64,000 nt of DNA from Symsagittifera roscoffensis (Eukaryota > Xenacoelomorpha > Acoela > Convolutidae). The stretch covers positions 42,513-106,512 of the forward strand of contig NW_026970610.1 in assembly GCF_963678635.1 (NCBI RefSeq). Reading direction: 5' to 3'. Below are positions 63,696 through 64,000 of this stretch, in pieces. The notes below the pieces were generated by a model. That model did no database searches and was not told where the DNA came from. It saw nothing but the letters and a program-made list of their open reading frames with translations. The position numbers and the translations under genes are program-made. The first letter of the stretch is position 1, and every line of letters starts with the position of its first letter.

Positions 63696-64000
63696 ATCTA
63701 TATATATATCATACTTGAAGTAACTTACATGGACTTGAAGTCCACTGTAGACTGGACTGAGTATATAATATATTATATGATTAATATGAATACTATTATA
63801 CTATAATATTATACTAATATTACTAATTATATACTAATATTGATACTATAACTATTATACTATCATAGTATGATATATATTAATATGTATATGATGTAAT
63901 TAATCTTTATTGATCGACAAAACTAGGAAGGACAAAACTAAATTGCATGTCACTGTCAACTTTTGAAAACGGTTTTAGTGGAAATTAAGATAATAACAAA
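63121..64000. other. AT-rich end of window, no gene seen; (TA)n tract
   Basis: A TTTTCAG acceptor at 63121 precedes the first coding exon of the JmjC gene, so a 5' untranslated exon may lie to the right. A (TA)n microsatellite lies at about 63632-63692, followed by 200 bases of nearly pure A and T. A GGAATCC-type repeat is at about 63550. Confidence 0.5.

Noticed and set aside
1..64000. CRISPR arrays, prokaryotic operons, rRNA or tRNA genes
   Set aside because: No regularly spaced repeats of CRISPR type, no ribosome binding site pattern and no tRNA or rRNA core was recognised. The gene structure is eukaryotic.

Overview
The window is AT-rich animal DNA. GT-AG introns of about 44-90 bases, many acceptors ending in TTTCAG or TTTAG, repeat-filled introns and decayed gene copies point to an invertebrate with compact introns. 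A nematode-like genome would fit, but nothing here proves the group. No rRNA, tRNA or CRISPR array was recognised.

Layout. 1-4.1 kb and 23-32.9 kb hold tandem and dispersed copies of decayed host sequence plus one broken, unrecognised gene (23.7-25.8 kb, minus). 4120-22966 is a nearly intact, very large (18,847 bp) Ty3/gypsy-type LTR retroelement. It has two 410-bp LTRs differing at three positions and a TAAT target duplication. Besides gag and pol it carries two overlapping ORFs upstream of gag, a small charged ORF, short membrane-protein ORFs, a 376-codon ORF without any methionine, a broken envelope-like glycoprotein gene, and a 602-aa ORF of unknown function. 32.9-37.8 kb is a long-terminal-inverted-repeat structure with an internal 2,093-bp tandem duplication. 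37.8-40.6 kb (+) and 42.5-52.4 kb (-) are two decayed copies of a second, GC-richer Ty3/gypsy lineage. Its pol ends in a macro-domain-like module (TARG1/OARD1 type), and the minus copy is followed by a 924-aa ORF of unknown function.

53.1-63.1 kb is a chromatin-gene neighbourhood. A seven-exon minus-strand gene (671 aa) ends in a KMT5A/SET8-like SET domain. A plus-strand unrecognised gene with frame breaks starts divergently from it. A minus-strand gene has two C2HC fingers and a KDM7/KDM2-like JmjC domain with its metal ligands intact. In other animals SET8 writes H4K20me1 and PHF8 (KDM7B) erases it, so writer-like and eraser-like genes sit about 3 kb apart here.

How the parts work together. 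The giant element looks like a complex retrovirus-like element: regulatory-looking small ORF, Gag, Pol after an in-frame TAA, membrane accessory proteins, glycoprotein and a 3' accessory protein. Successive ORFs overlap head to tail, and there are several candidate splice signals. I consider it the most likely undescribed system in the window. The macro-domain retroelement and the SET/JmjC pair are the next best candidates. Exon joins were chosen by eye from splice consensus and frame, and none has been checked against transcripts.
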